6,683 bases of DNA, taken from contig DDIE01000022.1 in assembly GCA_002338385.1 (NCBI GenBank), forward strand, positions 1 to 6,683. The letters run 5' to 3'. Numbering within the stretch: the first letter of the stretch is position 1; each line of letters starts with the position of its first letter. Source of the stretch: Proteobacteria bacterium UBA1858 (lineage in GTDB: Bacteria; Pseudomonadota; Gammaproteobacteria; UBA4575). A model generated the notes under the pieces. It saw only the letters and a list, made by a program, of their open reading frames with translations. It was not told the DNA's origin and did no database searches. Positions 1-6,651 of the stretch are shown here, in pieces. Made by a program: the position numbers and the translations under genes.

Positions 1-627
1 GCCGGAACGTAAGCCGTCGTCAACGTCATGATTATTGTATGCAATTTCATCAGCAATGTTCGTCAGTTGAGCCTCTAAACTGGGTTGCGTTCGGTTAATG
101 AAACGTGCGCCTAGAACGCCCATACCGCGCGCGTTTTTGAGGGAGCAATGCTTCAGTATACCCTCACGAGTATCGAACATGAGATTCAAGCCATTGAACT
201 CCGGATATTTTTCTTCCAGATGATCGACCACCCGCAGCGATTGAAAATTATGTTCAAAGCCACCATATTTTTGCATGCATAAATTCAACGCATCTTGCCC
301 AGCATGCCCAAACGGTGTGTGCCCTAGATCATGCGCCAGCGCAATTGCTTCCGTGAGGTCTTCATTCAATTTCAAGGCGCGCGCGACAGAGCGTGCGATT
401 TGTGCAACCTCCAGTGAATGAGTCAGGCGGGTGCGGTATAAATCACCCTCGTGATTAATGAATACTTGAGTTTTATATTCTAGGCGTCTGAAAGCAGTAC
501 AGTGTATGACGCGGTCGCGGTCGCGCTGAAATTCGGAGCGCGAACGACAAGCGACTTCATCTATGTCACGGCCGAGAGATTGTTGTTCAGTGACGGCATA
601 GGCCGCGAGTTGATTTGCGCAGCTCAT
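1..627 (-). CDS. dgt: dGTPase-like HD-domain dNTP triphosphohydrolase, 3' end cut by window edge
   Basis: Only the first 209 codons are present; the frame is open through base 1, so the C-terminal part lies outside. The family hydrolyses dNTPs to deoxynucleoside plus tripolyphosphate in the cytoplasm. The N-terminus fits the short dGTPase-like class: a LAAYAV segment at residues 7-12, then FQRDRDRVIH at 33-42 and FRRLEYKTQVF at 46-56. The HD metal site is complete in the part seen: His70 (RLTHSLE), His99-Asp100 (AHDLGHTPFGHAG) and Asp193 (ADEIAYNNHD). I chose the ATG at 627 because it precedes these family segments and sits 8 bases after the aroB stop. Its Shine-Dalgarno is weak (an AGGG about 13 bases upstream), so translation is probably coupled to aroB. 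Substrate preference cannot be read from sequence; many relatives act on several dNTPs. Confidence 0.93.
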   Translation of the reverse strand, partial: MSCANQLAAYAVTEQQSLGRDIDEVACRSRSEFQRDRDRVIHCTAFRRLEYKTQVFINHEGDLYRTRLTHSLEVAQIARSVARALKLNEDLTEAIALAHDLGHTPFGHAGQDALNLCMQKYGGFEHNFQSLRVVDHLEEKYPEFNGLNLMFDTREGILKHCSLKNARGMGVLGARFINRTQPSLEAQLTNIADEIAYNNHDVDDGLRSG

Positions 628-635
628 GCCGATTT

Positions 636-1727
636 TTACTGCCCTGGTGAAGTCAGTTGGGTCAGCATGTCTGCCAACAGAGCCCGGTCATAACTATGTG
701 TCATGACTGCAGTTCCAATCTGCTCAAGTAATATCAAATTAAGTTTGCCTGCCTGAACTTTTTTGTCCATGGCCATGACCGCCAACATATCTTTGGCAGA
801 GAGTTGATCGGGTAATGATGTCGGTAGTTTGGCCGCGGCTAATAAGGCTTTGATTCTGGCAACATCCTGCGCACAGAGCCAGCCTGTGCGTGCGGAGAAT
901 TCTGCGGCAAGCGCCATCCCGCACGCGACAGCTTCACCATGCAGCCACACCCCATATCCCATACCAGTCTCAATAGCGTGTCCGAAGGTATGGCCCAGAT
1001 TCAATAATGCTCGCCGGCCACTTTTTTCTTGTTCATCGCTAGCGACGATGTCTGCTTTGCACTGGCAAGATGTTTGGATGGCATAACTGACGCATTGCGG
1101 ATCCAGCTGCATGAGTTTCTCGATGTTCTTCTCCAGCCAGCTAAAAAAGTCGGCATCAGCCAATAAACCATACTTGATGACTTCAGCTACACCTGCGCTC
1201 AGTTCTCGCGCAGGTAATGTTTTCAGGGTATTTAGATCTATCACAACGCACTGAGGCTGATAAAAAGCACCAATCATATTTTTGCCTAAAGCATGATTAA
1301 TCCCTGTTTTACCTCCGACAGATGAATCGACTTGAGAGAGTAAGGTGGTCGGGATTTGAATGAAATCAACACCGCGCTGATAGCAGGCTGAGGCAAAGCC
1401 AGTAATGTCTCCAACCACGCCACCACCGAGCGCAATTATTGTGCTATCACGCGGACAGCGCTGCTCTAGTAAGGCATCAAATATTGATTCAAGGGTGGTC
1501 GCGTTTTTATATTGTTCGCCATCCGGCAGGATGATTTCCTGACAGTTGAACTCAGTCAGGCTCAGTTTGAGCTGTTCTAAATAAAGCGGTGCGACAGTCT
1601 CATTGCTGATAATTACAACACGTTGACTATTGATGTGGGCAGTAATTAGGTCAGTTCTTGATAATAAATTTTCACCGATATATATCGGGTAGGAGCGAGA
1701 GCCGAGTTCAACAGTAAGTGTCTGCAT
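636..1727 (-). CDS. aroB: 3-dehydroquinate synthase
   Basis: This 363-residue cytoplasmic enzyme converts DAHP to 3-dehydroquinate, the second step of the shikimate pathway, using NAD+ and a divalent metal. Length is normal for bacterial AroB (about 360). Visible motifs in order: PDGEQYK at 68-74 and GGGVVGD at 101-107 (NAD binding), PTTLLSQVDSSVGGKTGINH at 126-145 (substrate and nucleotide pocket) and KNMIGAFYQP at 149-158. The three expected metal ligands are present: Glu182 in AEVIKYG, His246 in LNLGHTFGH and His263 in LHGEA. His250, also conserved in the family, is present. The ATG at 1727 gives the usual AroB start (MQTLTVELG). It lies 13 bases after the aroK stop with no clear Shine-Dalgarno, suggesting coupling to aroK. 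Nothing is truncated or missing. Confidence 0.98.
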   Translation of the reverse strand: MQTLTVELGSRSYPIYIGENLLSRTDLITAHINSQRVVIISNETVAPLYLEQLKLSLTEFNCQEIILPDGEQYKNATTLESIFDALLEQRCPRDSTIIALGGGVVGDITGFASACYQRGVDFIQIPTTLLSQVDSSVGGKTGINHALGKNMIGAFYQPQCVVIDLNTLKTLPARELSAGVAEVIKYGLLADADFFSWLEKNIEKLMQLDPQCVSYAIQTSCQCKADIVASDEQEKSGRRALLNLGHTFGHAIETGMGYGVWLHGEAVACGMALAAEFSARTGWLCAQDVARIKALLAAAKLPTSLPDQLSAKDMLAVMAMDKKVQAGKLNLILLEQIGTAVMTHSYDRALLADMLTQLTSPGQ

Positions 1728-1740
1728 AGTGTTTTAACAG

Positions 1741-2256
1741 TTAGGGTTGCTCAAGTTGGCTGATTATCTGTTCGATAGACTTGCCGATATTCTGTCTGTC
1801 AGTATCGACAACGATATCAGCGAATTTTTCGTACAGCGGCTGACGTTGCGCGGCTAGTGTGGCCAGTTTAGCATGCCGATTCGGGGTTTGAAGAAGAGGC
1901 CGCGATTTATCATGCGACGTGCGTTTCTGCTGGGAGGCGACTGAGGCCATGAGATAAACCACAATATTTTCATCGCTCGCTAGCAGCGCATGGTTGACAC
2001 TCTCAGTCACGATGCCACCGCCGGTCGCGATAATACCGAAATCATGAGACAGTAGTTCAGTAAGAATCTTATGCTCGCGCTGGCGAAAGCCCTGTTCCCC
2101 TTCCAGCTCGAAGATGGTGGTGATGCTTACCCCAGTACGTTCCTCAAGATACTGATCACAGTCGTAGAAAGGACGTTTAAGTCTCTTGGCAAGGCGCTTA
2201 CCCAGAGAGGACTTACCAGCGCCCATGGGGCCAATGAGAATAATATGTTTGCCCAT
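1741..2256 (-). CDS. aroK: shikimate kinase
   Basis: This 171-residue NMP-kinase-like enzyme phosphorylates shikimate at the 3-hydroxyl with ATP, the fifth step of the shikimate pathway, in the cytoplasm. Family landmarks are all present: the Walker A loop GPMGAGKSS at 9-17; Asp34 in DCDQ, the shikimate/Mg-binding acidic position; Arg58 in GFRQRE, which binds the shikimate carboxylate; the glycine triplet GGG at 79-81; the lid segment DKSRPLL at 116-122 with Arg119; and Arg138 in the QRQPLYEKFAD stretch. Length matches AroK (about 170-180). The ATG at 2256 places the P-loop at the usual distance from the N-terminus, although the upstream Shine-Dalgarno is poor. The gene follows pilQ after 63 bases, the usual position for AroK in proteobacteria. 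Confidence 0.97.
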   Translation of the reverse strand: MGKHIILIGPMGAGKSSLGKRLAKRLKRPFYDCDQYLEERTGVSITTIFELEGEQGFRQREHKILTELLSHDFGIIATGGGIVTESVNHALLASDENIVVYLMASVASQQKRTSHDKSRPLLQTPNRHAKLATLAAQRQPLYEKFADIVVDTDRQNIGKSIEQIISQLEQP

Positions 2257-2266
2257 AATCTTGCAT

Positions 2267-2285
2267 ATGATGTCAGTGGCATCAT
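2267..2285. repeat. small inverted repeat in the pilQ-aroK spacer
   Basis: ATGATG at 2267-2272 and CATCAT at 2280-2285 are separated by seven bases, giving a six-base-pair stem that ends 11 bases before the aroK ATG on the minus strand. On the minus-strand RNA no U-tract follows it, so it does not look like an intrinsic terminator for the operon. On the plus strand it is followed by TTTTAA, which is at best a weak terminator of antisense transcription. It could influence access to the poor aroK ribosome binding region, but a stem this short can occur by chance. Confidence 0.35.
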
Positions 2286-2319
2286 TTTAAACAAAAATGC
2301 GACTTGCTGCTGATTCAGT

Positions 2320-3738
2320 TCACAGCTGGGCTTCCTGATAGGTAAAGTTCAGCTCCTCATCGATAATTTTGGGGGTCATGAAGATTAACAGCTCTTTTTT
2401 ATTGTTGCTCTTGCTCTCGTTTCTGAATAATCGGCCGGCAACGGGTAAATCACCGAAGAAAGGTACTTTGGTTGAGCTTGAGGTCGAACCCTCTGTGTAG
2501 ATACCGCCCAAGACGATTGTTTGTCCGTTATTAACCAGTACATTTGAAGTGACCTCATTGGTATTAATGCTGGGAATGCCCTGAAAAATATCCCCGACAC
2601 TGTCGTTAGTGACAGAAACAAGCATGCTGACCTTATTATCTGGCGTGATCTGTGGAGTGACTTCCAGAGATAAAACAGCTTTTTTGAATTCCACATCAGT
2701 AGCACCACTGGACGTTTGTGACACATAGGGTATTTCAGATCCCGTCTCGATGCGTGCCGTGCTCTGATTGGCAGTGATCACACGAGGATTAGACATGACC
2801 TCAGCACGGCTCTCGGCTTGCGCGGCAGATAGTTCCATATTGACAGCAAAGCCAAGAGGAACTTTTATAAAGGATAGCGCAAACTGCCCTGCGCGCTGAT
2901 TTTCAGATACTGGCAAATCAACATTAAGCATATCCCCAAGCGCCACGGTGTCGCCTGCTGCTAGCGGTTCTAGCATATCCAGATTTCCGCCGATAACATC
3001 TGCGGCTTTACCATTATTGAGATTTTTATCATCGACATTGAAAACGCCAAAACGGGCACCCAAATCTTTACCAAAATCATCATTGGCGACCACGATTCTA
3101 GATTCAATTAAGACCTGCTTAACGGGTGCATCCAAGCGTTCTATTAGCGCACGTACTTCCGCGAGCTTGTGTGCTGTATCCTGGAGCAGCAGCGTGTTGG
3201 TGCGATCATCTACGCTGACTTGGCCACGTTCGGACAAGAGGGTGTTTTCACCGTCTTTGAGTAGCGCTGCCAGATCAGATGCACGGGCATATTTTATGGC
3301 GATGATTTCTGAAATCAGGGGGACCAGCTCTTGAGTCTGCTGCTGCGCCTGTAAAGCGACTCTATCATGCCCAGCCATTTCCTCATTAGTTGCGATATAG
3401 AGTACATTGCCGCGTTGTCGTTGAGTCAATCCTTTGGTTCTGAGAATGATATCCAGAGCTTGGTCCCAAGGCACTTGTTTCAAGGTCAGTGTCAGTGAGC
3501 CAGTGACAGAGTCACTGACAACTAGATTTGAGCCATTGAAATCTGCCAGTAACTGCAGGGCAGAGCGTACCTCAATATCTTGAAAGTCCAAAGATAGGCG
3601 CTCACCCTGATAATGCATCTGTTGCTGCGAGTTATCGCTCATCGCGGGATTGCACATACTCAGTAGTAATAGACATAGCAAACTTTTTAATGCACGACAC
3701 TCCGTTTTAGATGGCGCGCTCAAACTATACATATTCAT
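2320..3738 (-). CDS. pilQ: type IV pilus/competence secretin PilQ, short form without AMIN domains
   Basis: This 472-residue protein is the outer-membrane pore through which the pilus passes. A basic N-terminus and a hydrophobic stretch at about 18-28 form a signal peptide, probably cleaved near residue 34. The N0 (STN) domain follows almost at once, about 48-116 (GERLSLDFQDIEVRSALQLL onward). The N1 secretin_N domain spans about 143-204 and the secretin barrel core about 208-458. The core includes VMSNPRVITANQSTARIETG at 314-333, EIPY at 335-338, and the family's terminal signature VPFFGDLPVAGRLFR (425-439) with ELLIFMTPKII (449-459). Typical PilQ proteins are about 700 residues with one or two AMIN domains before N0; here there is no room for them. 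The architecture is that of ComE/HofQ secretins. The start at 3738 has a good AGGGA Shine-Dalgarno. The pilP stop is 26 bases upstream. Confidence 0.94.
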   Translation of the reverse strand: MNMYSLSAPSKTECRALKSLLCLLLLSMCNPAMSDNSQQQMHYQGERLSLDFQDIEVRSALQLLADFNGSNLVVSDSVTGSLTLTLKQVPWDQALDIILRTKGLTQRQRGNVLYIATNEEMAGHDRVALQAQQQTQELVPLISEIIAIKYARASDLAALLKDGENTLLSERGQVSVDDRTNTLLLQDTAHKLAEVRALIERLDAPVKQVLIESRIVVANDDFGKDLGARFGVFNVDDKNLNNGKAADVIGGNLDMLEPLAAGDTVALGDMLNVDLPVSENQRAGQFALSFIKVPLGFAVNMELSAAQAESRAEVMSNPRVITANQSTARIETGSEIPYVSQTSSGATDVEFKKAVLSLEVTPQITPDNKVSMLVSVTNDSVGDIFQGIPSINTNEVTSNVLVNNGQTIVLGGIYTEGSTSSSTKVPFFGDLPVAGRLFRNESKSNNKKELLIFMTPKIIDEELNFTYQEAQL

Positions 3739-3747
3739 GGTTTATGG

Positions 3748-3752
3748 TCCCT
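3748..3752 (-). promoter_or_regulatory. ribosome binding site of pilQ
   Basis: AGGGA on the minus strand lies nine bases before the pilQ ATG at 3738. It is one of the clearer Shine-Dalgarno sites in the operon and supports the full 472-residue start, rather than the second Met at codon 3. It also supports the view that the short N-terminus is the real one. Confidence 0.65.
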
Positions 3753-3764
3753 GTTGATGTGTCC

Positions 3765-4304
3765 CTAGTCGTCACTATTGTGATCAGTCGGCTTAATTGC
3801 AATTGAGGCTTTGCGCTGTGTCCATGCACCCATTCCATCAGTGATGATTTCCGTCAGCATGATCCGGTTTTCTTGTACCTCAGTAATACGGCCGAAGTTC
3901 TGACCCAGATAGTCTCCTTCTTTGACGCGTAGAATTTTTTTATCGGGTGTTTGAATCAAAGCCCAGGTATTGTTTTTACGCGTAATTGTTCCCATCATGC
4001 TTAATGTATCGAGTGGAAATGTTTCTAGTAGCCCCTGTTTTCGCTGCATGTCAGGCCGGATAGATGAGCTTGTCGTTTGCTGGTCGAGTATCGGCCGCAA
4101 GATAGTATTATCGAACGGGTCACGTTTGTCTGTGACGTCATAACTAAAGGCCTGATAAACAACAATTTCTGGCAAGTCTGCGATTGCCTGGGGTGGCCGT
4201 GATTGTACTTCCTCAAGCCAGTTGTCCAAGTCAACAGTACCTGTGTTACACGCAGATAGACTGATGCTGAGGAGGATGAGTGTGAGTTGAAAGAGCGGTT
4301 TCAT
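3765..4304 (-). CDS. pilP: type IV pilus inner-membrane lipoprotein PilP
   Basis: This 179-residue lipoprotein is anchored in the inner membrane. It binds the PilN/PilO pair and the N0 region of PilQ, linking inner and outer parts of the pilus machine. The signal peptide ends in a lipobox LSAC with Cys19 as the lipidated residue. A flexible proline-containing linker leads to the family motif RDPF at 61-64. The C-terminal half is the beta-rich PilP domain, beginning around LETFPLDTLSMMGTI and running to GAWTQRKASIAI. The frame is open further upstream to a TTG at 4343, but that would overlap pilO and place extra residues before the signal peptide. I prefer the ATG at 4304, which has AGGG eight bases upstream; an ATG at 4310 is also possible. 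The gene follows pilO by 10 bases. Confidence 0.92.
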   Translation of the reverse strand: MKPLFQLTLILLSISLSACNTGTVDLDNWLEEVQSRPPQAIADLPEIVVYQAFSYDVTDKRDPFDNTILRPILDQQTTSSSIRPDMQRKQGLLETFPLDTLSMMGTITRKNNTWALIQTPDKKILRVKEGDYLGQNFGRITEVQENRIMLTEIITDGMGAWTQRKASIAIKPTDHNSDD

Positions 4305-4312
4305 GATCATTA

Positions 4313-4316
4313 CCCT
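4313..4316 (-). promoter_or_regulatory. ribosome binding site deciding the pilP start
   Basis: AGGG on the minus strand overlaps the TAG stop codon of pilO. It is eight bases from the ATG at 4304 but only two from the ATG at 4310, which favours 4304 as the start of pilP. The overlap with the pilO stop suggests that ribosomes terminating on pilO reinitiate on pilP. Confidence 0.55.
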
Positions 4317-4908
4317 ATTGCTTGTAGTCATGCTCATGCCCAAGATAGCGATAGGTTTTAGCTAGCGCATGCATAGTCATTTGTTGGCTGTCATCGTGCC
4401 CAAGCTTGATATCATGTAAAGTCACAATTCTTGGTAATGCCGCGATATCGCTGGCAAATAATGCAAACTGATGGTAACTGCCTTGCATCATCAGCTTGAT
4501 CGGTTTCTCGGAATAAAAGTCCTGCTGGCGTTCTTGTTCAGGTTTGAATAAATTTATCTGCAAACCATTCGACAATGCGGTTTGCGAAATGTCGACAATC
4601 AACTCTGGAATTTCAGCCTCGCTGGGGAGCTGCTGGAGTAATGTAGCGAGTATGCTGCGCATATCCTCCAGCTGTTGTTGATAATCTTCCAGATTAGCTC
4701 CTTGCGCAGCTTTGGCTTGGAAGTCCTGTTTCAAAGACAGTTCCTGCTGTCTGGCCTGCTCTAGGCGCTGATAAATCTTGTTAGAGTCATAGTACAAACC
4801 AACGCCAAGTACCAGTAGGATCAGCAGTGTGATGGCGATAATACGAACGGATAAAGATGCGCTGCCTAATTCATGGATGTTGATTTCATTGAGTTCTGAT
4901 AAGTTCAT
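4315..4908 (-). CDS. pilO: type IV pilus inner-membrane protein PilO
   Basis: This 197-residue bitopic membrane protein forms a heterodimer with PilN and, with PilP, makes the periplasmic alignment complex. It has a short cytoplasmic N-terminus, one transmembrane helix at about 21-40, a glutamine/glutamate-rich coiled coil at about 43-94, and a periplasmic ferredoxin-like domain. Family-typical stretches are LPSEAEIPELIVDISQTAL at 94-112, FKPE at 121-124, GSYHQFALFASDIAALPRIV at 143-162 and the closing AKTYRYL at 183-189. The ATG overlaps the pilN stop in an ATGA arrangement, and the Shine-Dalgarno is weak, so translation is probably coupled to pilN. Length is normal for the family. Confidence 0.94.
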   Translation of the reverse strand: MNLSELNEINIHELGSASLSVRIIAITLLILLVLGVGLYYDSNKIYQRLEQARQQELSLKQDFQAKAAQGANLEDYQQQLEDMRSILATLLQQLPSEAEIPELIVDISQTALSNGLQINLFKPEQERQQDFYSEKPIKLMMQGSYHQFALFASDIAALPRIVTLHDIKLGHDDSQQMTMHALAKTYRYLGHEHDYKQ

Positions 4909-5465
4909 TGGGATGGGCCTGTAGGAATATTATTTTGCATCAGGCTCAGTGAAAACTGACTATTGCGCAGCTGCTTATCATGCTGTGATGAAATTACGCT
5001 CAGGGTGGGTTTTGTCAGCCAGGCAGAGTCTTCTATGTTGCGCATATAGGATGAAACGCTGGCATTCGATTCTGCCATGCCAGTCAGTACGATAGTTGCG
5101 TCCTGTTGTTCTAACTGCGTGAGATGAACATTGCTGGGTGTAGTCTCCGCGATAGCGTCAAACAGGTGGACGATGCCGGGGCGTGCCTGTTGTAGATTTT
5201 GAATCACCTGCATACGTTCGAGCAGCGCACGACGCGTCGCATTGAGTTTATCTATTTTTTTTATTTTGTTATCCATGATCTGGATTTGTGCACTCAAGTA
5301 GGCATTACGTATATCTTGCCGGTTGATCATTTGACTGATGAGCAGATGGATGGTGACCACGACCAGCAGGCTGGCAAACACAGCTGCAGACGAGGTCAGT
5401 ACGAATGCTCGTTGTTGTTGTCTGCGCTGAGCTTCACGCCAGGGGAGTAGATTTAATTGCGCCAT
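4905..5465 (-). CDS. pilN: type IV pilus inner-membrane protein PilN
   Basis: This 186-residue bitopic protein pairs with PilO in the inner membrane. Its cytoplasmic N-terminus is the docking peptide for PilM, and the conserved NLLPWR motif is present at residues 5-10. After a basic, glutamine-rich stretch comes one transmembrane helix (about 21-44), a charged coiled coil (about 48-92) and a periplasmic ferredoxin-like domain (about 95-178) containing HLTQLEQQDATIVLTGMAES. The start is set by the NLLPWR motif. The ATG at 5465 shares its first base with the pilM TAA stop, so translation is likely coupled. A run of eight A residues (minus strand) lies in the coiled-coil codons around 5255-5262. 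The protein ends four bases into pilO. Confidence 0.95.
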   Translation of the reverse strand: MAQLNLLPWREAQRRQQQRAFVLTSSAAVFASLLVVVTIHLLISQMINRQDIRNAYLSAQIQIMDNKIKKIDKLNATRRALLERMQVIQNLQQARPGIVHLFDAIAETTPSNVHLTQLEQQDATIVLTGMAESNASVSSYMRNIEDSAWLTKPTLSVISSQHDKQLRNSQFSLSLMQNNIPTGPSQ

Positions 5466-6526
5466 TACTCAAACGCCCTCAAGGCCAAACTAAAAGCCAG
5501 TAATAATGAAGAATATTCACGCTCTAATAGGTCTTGATCGAGAGTTGAACTGAGCGTTATTTTTTCCAGTGGCCCGATTCCAGTCACAGGAATTTGTAGT
5601 TCGTTCTGAATGGTATGATCCAAACCCGGTATCAGGGCGCAACCACCGGCGAGAATGATGTGGTCAACCGCGGTATGCTGGCTGGCCGAATAAAAGAACT
5701 GTAGGAACCTATTGCATTGCTGAGCGGCAGTTTGCTTGAAGGGGGTGAGTAATTTATCTGCATAGTTGGCTGGCAGTTGTTGATGCTTTTTGGCATAGCC
5801 CGCCTCTGCATAACTCAAATCATACGCGCGCATAATTTGCGCGGTGAGTTGGCTGCCACCAAAATCTTGCTCACGGGTGTAAATCGTTTTACCGTTACGC
5901 ATGATGTTTAGGCTAGTCATGGTGGCGCCAATATCGAGAATCCCAATGGTTTTGTTGTCACCTCCACCAGGTACCTGGTGAGCTAAGAGAGGATAGATGG
6001 TTTCAATGGCATAGGCTTCGACGTCAATGATAACTGGTTGGAGGCCAGCTAATTCGGCAGCAGTCACACGAGTAGTGATATTTTCTGTTTTCGAGGCTGC
6101 TAATAAGACATCAACTTTGTCGACCTGCTGATCGTTGCTAGCCAGCACATTAAAGTCGATATTAACTTCATTCAGTGGATGCGGGATATGTTGGTCCGCT
6201 TCTACACTGATTTGAGCTTCTAGTTCCGCATCTGACAGTCCTTTGGGCATGGTGATCACTTTGCTCACTACATTTGAACCTGCAATAGCCATAATGCAAT
6301 GTTTTGCTTTAGAGCGTGATTGTTGAACAGCACTTTTTATACTTGTAGCTACCGCTTCAACATCAGTTATGATTTTTTCTGAAATACAACCATCAGGAAG
6401 CGGTGTTACTCCGATATGGTCGACACAATATCCATTAGCTGTATTGGATAGCTGCAGAACTTTGACCGCAGTGGAGCTGATATCGATACCAAGAATGGGT
6501 TTTTTTTTACGCCTTAGATTAAACAC
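5465..6526 (-). CDS. pilM: type IV pilus actin-like ATPase PilM
   Basis: This 353-residue cytoplasmic actin/FtsA-fold protein binds the N-terminal peptide of PilN and forms the cytoplasmic side of the alignment complex. Nucleotide-site motifs are visible, numbered from the start chosen here: LGIDISSTAVKVL at 12-24 (phosphate 1, Asp15), LDIGATMTSL at 197-206 (phosphate 2, Asp198) and ILAGGCALIPGL at 291-302 (adenosine). The stretches VDVLLAASK, IIDVEAYAIE and TIYTREQDFGG are also typical. I place the start at the GTG at 6526, giving MFNLRRKKKP, the usual PilM beginning, with AGGAA five bases upstream. A GTG at 6547 would add seven residues without a Shine-Dalgarno. Codons 7-9 form a run of nine A. 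This is the first gene of the operon visible here. Confidence 0.95.
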   Translation of the reverse strand: MFNLRRKKKPILGIDISSTAVKVLQLSNTANGYCVDHIGVTPLPDGCISEKIITDVEAVATSIKSAVQQSRSKAKHCIMAIAGSNVVSKVITMPKGLSDAELEAQISVEADQHIPHPLNEVNIDFNVLASNDQQVDKVDVLLAASKTENITTRVTAAELAGLQPVIIDVEAYAIETIYPLLAHQVPGGGDNKTIGILDIGATMTSLNIMRNGKTIYTREQDFGGSQLTAQIMRAYDLSYAEAGYAKKHQQLPANYADKLLTPFKQTAAQQCNRFLQFFYSASQHTAVDHIILAGGCALIPGLDHTIQNELQIPVTGIGPLEKITLSSTLDQDLLEREYSSLLLAFSLALRAFE

Positions 6527-6531
6527 AATAT

Positions 6532-6536
6532 TTCCT
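6532..6536 (-). promoter_or_regulatory. ribosome binding site deciding the pilM start
   Basis: AGGAA on the minus strand lies five bases before the GTG at 6526. The other in-frame GTG, at 6547, has no purine-rich stretch upstream. This, together with the resulting MFNLRRKKKP N-terminus, decides the start of pilM. Confidence 0.6.
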
Positions 6537-6576
6537 GTTGCTGGCACTCTGATTATGAATTTATTCGGTAAACCCC

Positions 6577-6590
6577 TGCCAAACCGCTAT
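6577..6590 (-). repeat. direct repeat upstream of pilM, copy near the gene
   Basis: On the minus strand this reads ATAGCGGTTTGGCA. It matches the copy at 6645-6658 at 13 of 14 bases in the same orientation, with 68 bases between starts. It lies about 50 bases before the pilM GTG. Its role is unknown: it could be a binding site for a regulator or the relic of a repeat element. Confidence 0.55.
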
Positions 6591-6628
6591 AGTTAGTGAG
6601 AGTTTGTTTGATTCATGTTAAAAAGCAC

Positions 6629-6651
6629 TTTGACGAAGATATTTTGTCAAA
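6629..6651. repeat. inverted repeat TTTGAC-N11-GTCAAA
   Basis: TTTGAC at 6629-6634 and GTCAAA at 6646-6651 are perfect inverted arms with an 11-base spacer. Each arm contains a -35-like TTGAC on one strand (TTGACG on plus, TTGACA on minus). The layout would suit either a dimeric regulator site or overlapping divergent promoters. No good -10 element is seen on either strand, so this stays a possibility only. Confidence 0.4.

Noticed and set aside
483..492. GGCGTCTGAA, one base from the neisserial DNA uptake sequence GCCGTCTGAA
   Set aside because: Only a single near-match was noticed and it encodes the conserved FRRL segment of Dgt, so it is best explained as coding sequence.
502..1086. Plus-strand open frames at 502-693 and 829-1086
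   Set aside because: They are antisense to dgt and aroB, whose active-site motifs are intact; no ribosome sites or recognisable domains.
2267..2289. Intrinsic terminator between pilQ and aroK
   Set aside because: In the direction of the operon the stem is AT-rich and short and no U-run follows it; genes on both sides form a conserved operon.
2948..3334. Plus-strand open frame of 128 codons inside pilQ
   Set aside because: It lies wholly antisense to the conserved secretin sequence, is a low-complexity serine-rich translation typical of a shadow frame, and resembles no family I know.
4305..4343. Upstream TTG start extending PilP by 13 residues
   Set aside because: It would overlap the pilO end by 29 bases and put a non-hydrophobic extension before the lipoprotein signal; the ATG at 4304 has a well-spaced AGGG.
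6566..6582. Possible sigma54-type promoter (TGGCAGGGG...) before pilM
   Set aside because: The GG of the -24 element is followed at the proper distance by CC rather than the required GC, so the -12 element fails.
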